A stretch of 5,582 bases of DNA, from contig CAMGSV010000164.1 of the NCBI GenBank assembly GCA_946061495.1, forward strand, positions 1 through 5,582, read 5' to 3'. The notes under the pieces were generated by a model, which made no database searches, was not told where the DNA came from, and worked only from the letters and a program-made list of their open reading frames with translations. Below are positions 5,376 through 5,582 of this stretch, one piece after another. The stretch is from an uncultured Spirochaetales bacterium (GTDB taxonomy: Bacteria > Spirochaetota > Spirochaetia > Treponematales > Treponemataceae). How positions within the stretch are numbered: the first letter of the stretch is position 1; every line of letters begins with the position of its first letter. The translations under genes were made by a program, and so were the position numbers.

Positions 5376-5404
5376 ATGATATAGAATGAAAACTCTATTG
5401 TCAA
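5376..5404 (-). promoter_or_regulatory. Promoter of perR
   Basis: On the minus strand, -35 TTGACA (5399-5404) and -10 TATCAT (5376-5381) are exactly 17 bases apart. Predicted start is near 5369, giving a leader of about 42 nt. The -35 is backed by an A/T-rich block that could act as an UP element. Confidence 0.85.
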
Positions 5405-5463
5405 CTAAAACCATTTTCTTTATGAAAAAAAATCTTTTTTAACAAAGAACTAAAGTTGACAAT
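5397..5463. repeat. 9-bp inverted repeat flanking an A/T-rich block
   Basis: ATTGTCAAC (5397-5405) and GTTGACAAT (5455-5463) are perfect inverted copies separated by 49 bases. The block between holds an A8 run (5425-5432) and a T6 run (5435-5440). The left arm contains the perR -35 read on the minus strand. The right arm carries the same TTGACA facing right. The block could be an UP element, bent DNA or a binding region. The rest of 5328-5538 shows only the perR leader and no other gene. Confidence 0.6.
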
Positions 5464-5483
5464 GGGAAAATTGATAGTATTGG
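5456..5483 (+). promoter_or_regulatory. Possible weak rightward promoter
   Basis: TTGACA (5456-5461) is followed after 16 bases by TATTGG (5478-5483), which matches only three of six -10 positions. It would transcribe right, away from perR. No credible plus-strand gene with a ribosome binding site is visible before the window ends, and any product would be antisense to the predicted minus-strand gene end. Confidence 0.25.
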
Positions 5484-5538
5484 AATAATAATCCCGGATT
5501 GCAAGCCCAAGGATTTCTGCAGAACAGACGTATGTCTC

Positions 5539-5582
5539 CTACAGGAGATTTTTCCGCTGGGCCTTTTCCTGGTACACTTCTT
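5539..5582 (-). CDS. Possible C-terminus of an unidentified minus-strand gene (partial)
   Basis: On the minus strand the frame from 5580 reads EVYQEKAQRKNLL and ends with TAG at 5539-5541. The charged, helical composition looks like a genuine protein tail, whereas the other two frames run on into the A/T-rich intergenic region with odd composition. Only 13 codons are visible, so no family can be named. If real, it is followed by 135 bases before the perR -35. A weak hairpin (AATCC/GGATT) near 5490-5515 is the only hint of a terminator. Confidence 0.4.
   Translation of the reverse strand, partial: EVYQEKAQRKNLL

Noticed and set aside
5397..5463. Invertible promoter switch
   Set aside because: The -35 elements lie in the arms themselves, so inverting the middle would not turn a promoter around, and no recombinase is present.
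5532..5582. Plus-strand ATG opening to the window end
   Set aside because: No ribosome binding site before it, proline/glycine-rich reading, and it opposes a more plausible minus-strand protein tail.

Overview
The window looks like a chromosomal housekeeping region of a bacterium, most probably a spirochaete of the Treponema type. This is inferred from gene content: a TatD-type hydrolase, a TrpR-family repressor, a PerR-type regulator and a very large ankyrin-repeat lipoprotein whose signal peptide has the loose lipobox common in spirochaetes. Promoters are standard sigma-70 type and none of the three tRNA genes encodes CCA. No sequence search was possible, so the taxon is only a suggestion. 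There are no insertion sequences, phage genes or CRISPR arrays.

Layout. Positions 1-97 hold the likely 3' end of an incoming plus-strand gene (stop at 32-34) and a possible terminator. Positions 98-525 form a compact tRNA locus. tRNA-Leu(UAA) lies on the minus strand with its own promoter and terminator. Divergent from it, on the plus strand, a consensus promoter drives tRNA-Asp(GUC), followed by a strong terminator-like hairpin whose T-tract touches tRNA-Pro(CGG). Next on the plus strand come a TatD-family metal-dependent hydrolase (567-1457) and a small TrpR-family repressor (1506-1814). The repressor has no ribosome binding site, but a promoter is placed so that transcription should start at its ATG.

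The minus-strand half converges on trpR. It holds a 946-residue lipoprotein built from about 26 ankyrin repeats (1896-4736) and, upstream of it, a PerR-type peroxide-sensing Fur-family regulator (4884-5327) with every expected metal ligand. An intrinsic terminator lies between the two. The perR control region (5328-5538) has a near-consensus promoter, an A/T-rich upstream element and an imperfect 7-1-7 palindrome at the predicted start site. At the right edge there are 13 codons and a stop that may be the end of another minus-strand gene.

How the parts may work together. The tRNA/tatD/trpR half is basic RNA and DNA maintenance plus amino-acid regulation. The perR/ankyrin pair suggests an envelope protein linked to oxidative stress, since some bacterial ankyrin proteins support periplasmic catalase. 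That link rests on adjacency only. The features most worth a second look are the leaderless-looking trpR start, the hairpin directly before tRNA-Pro, the possible hiding of the ankyrin gene's ribosome binding site in a leader hairpin, and the perR control region.
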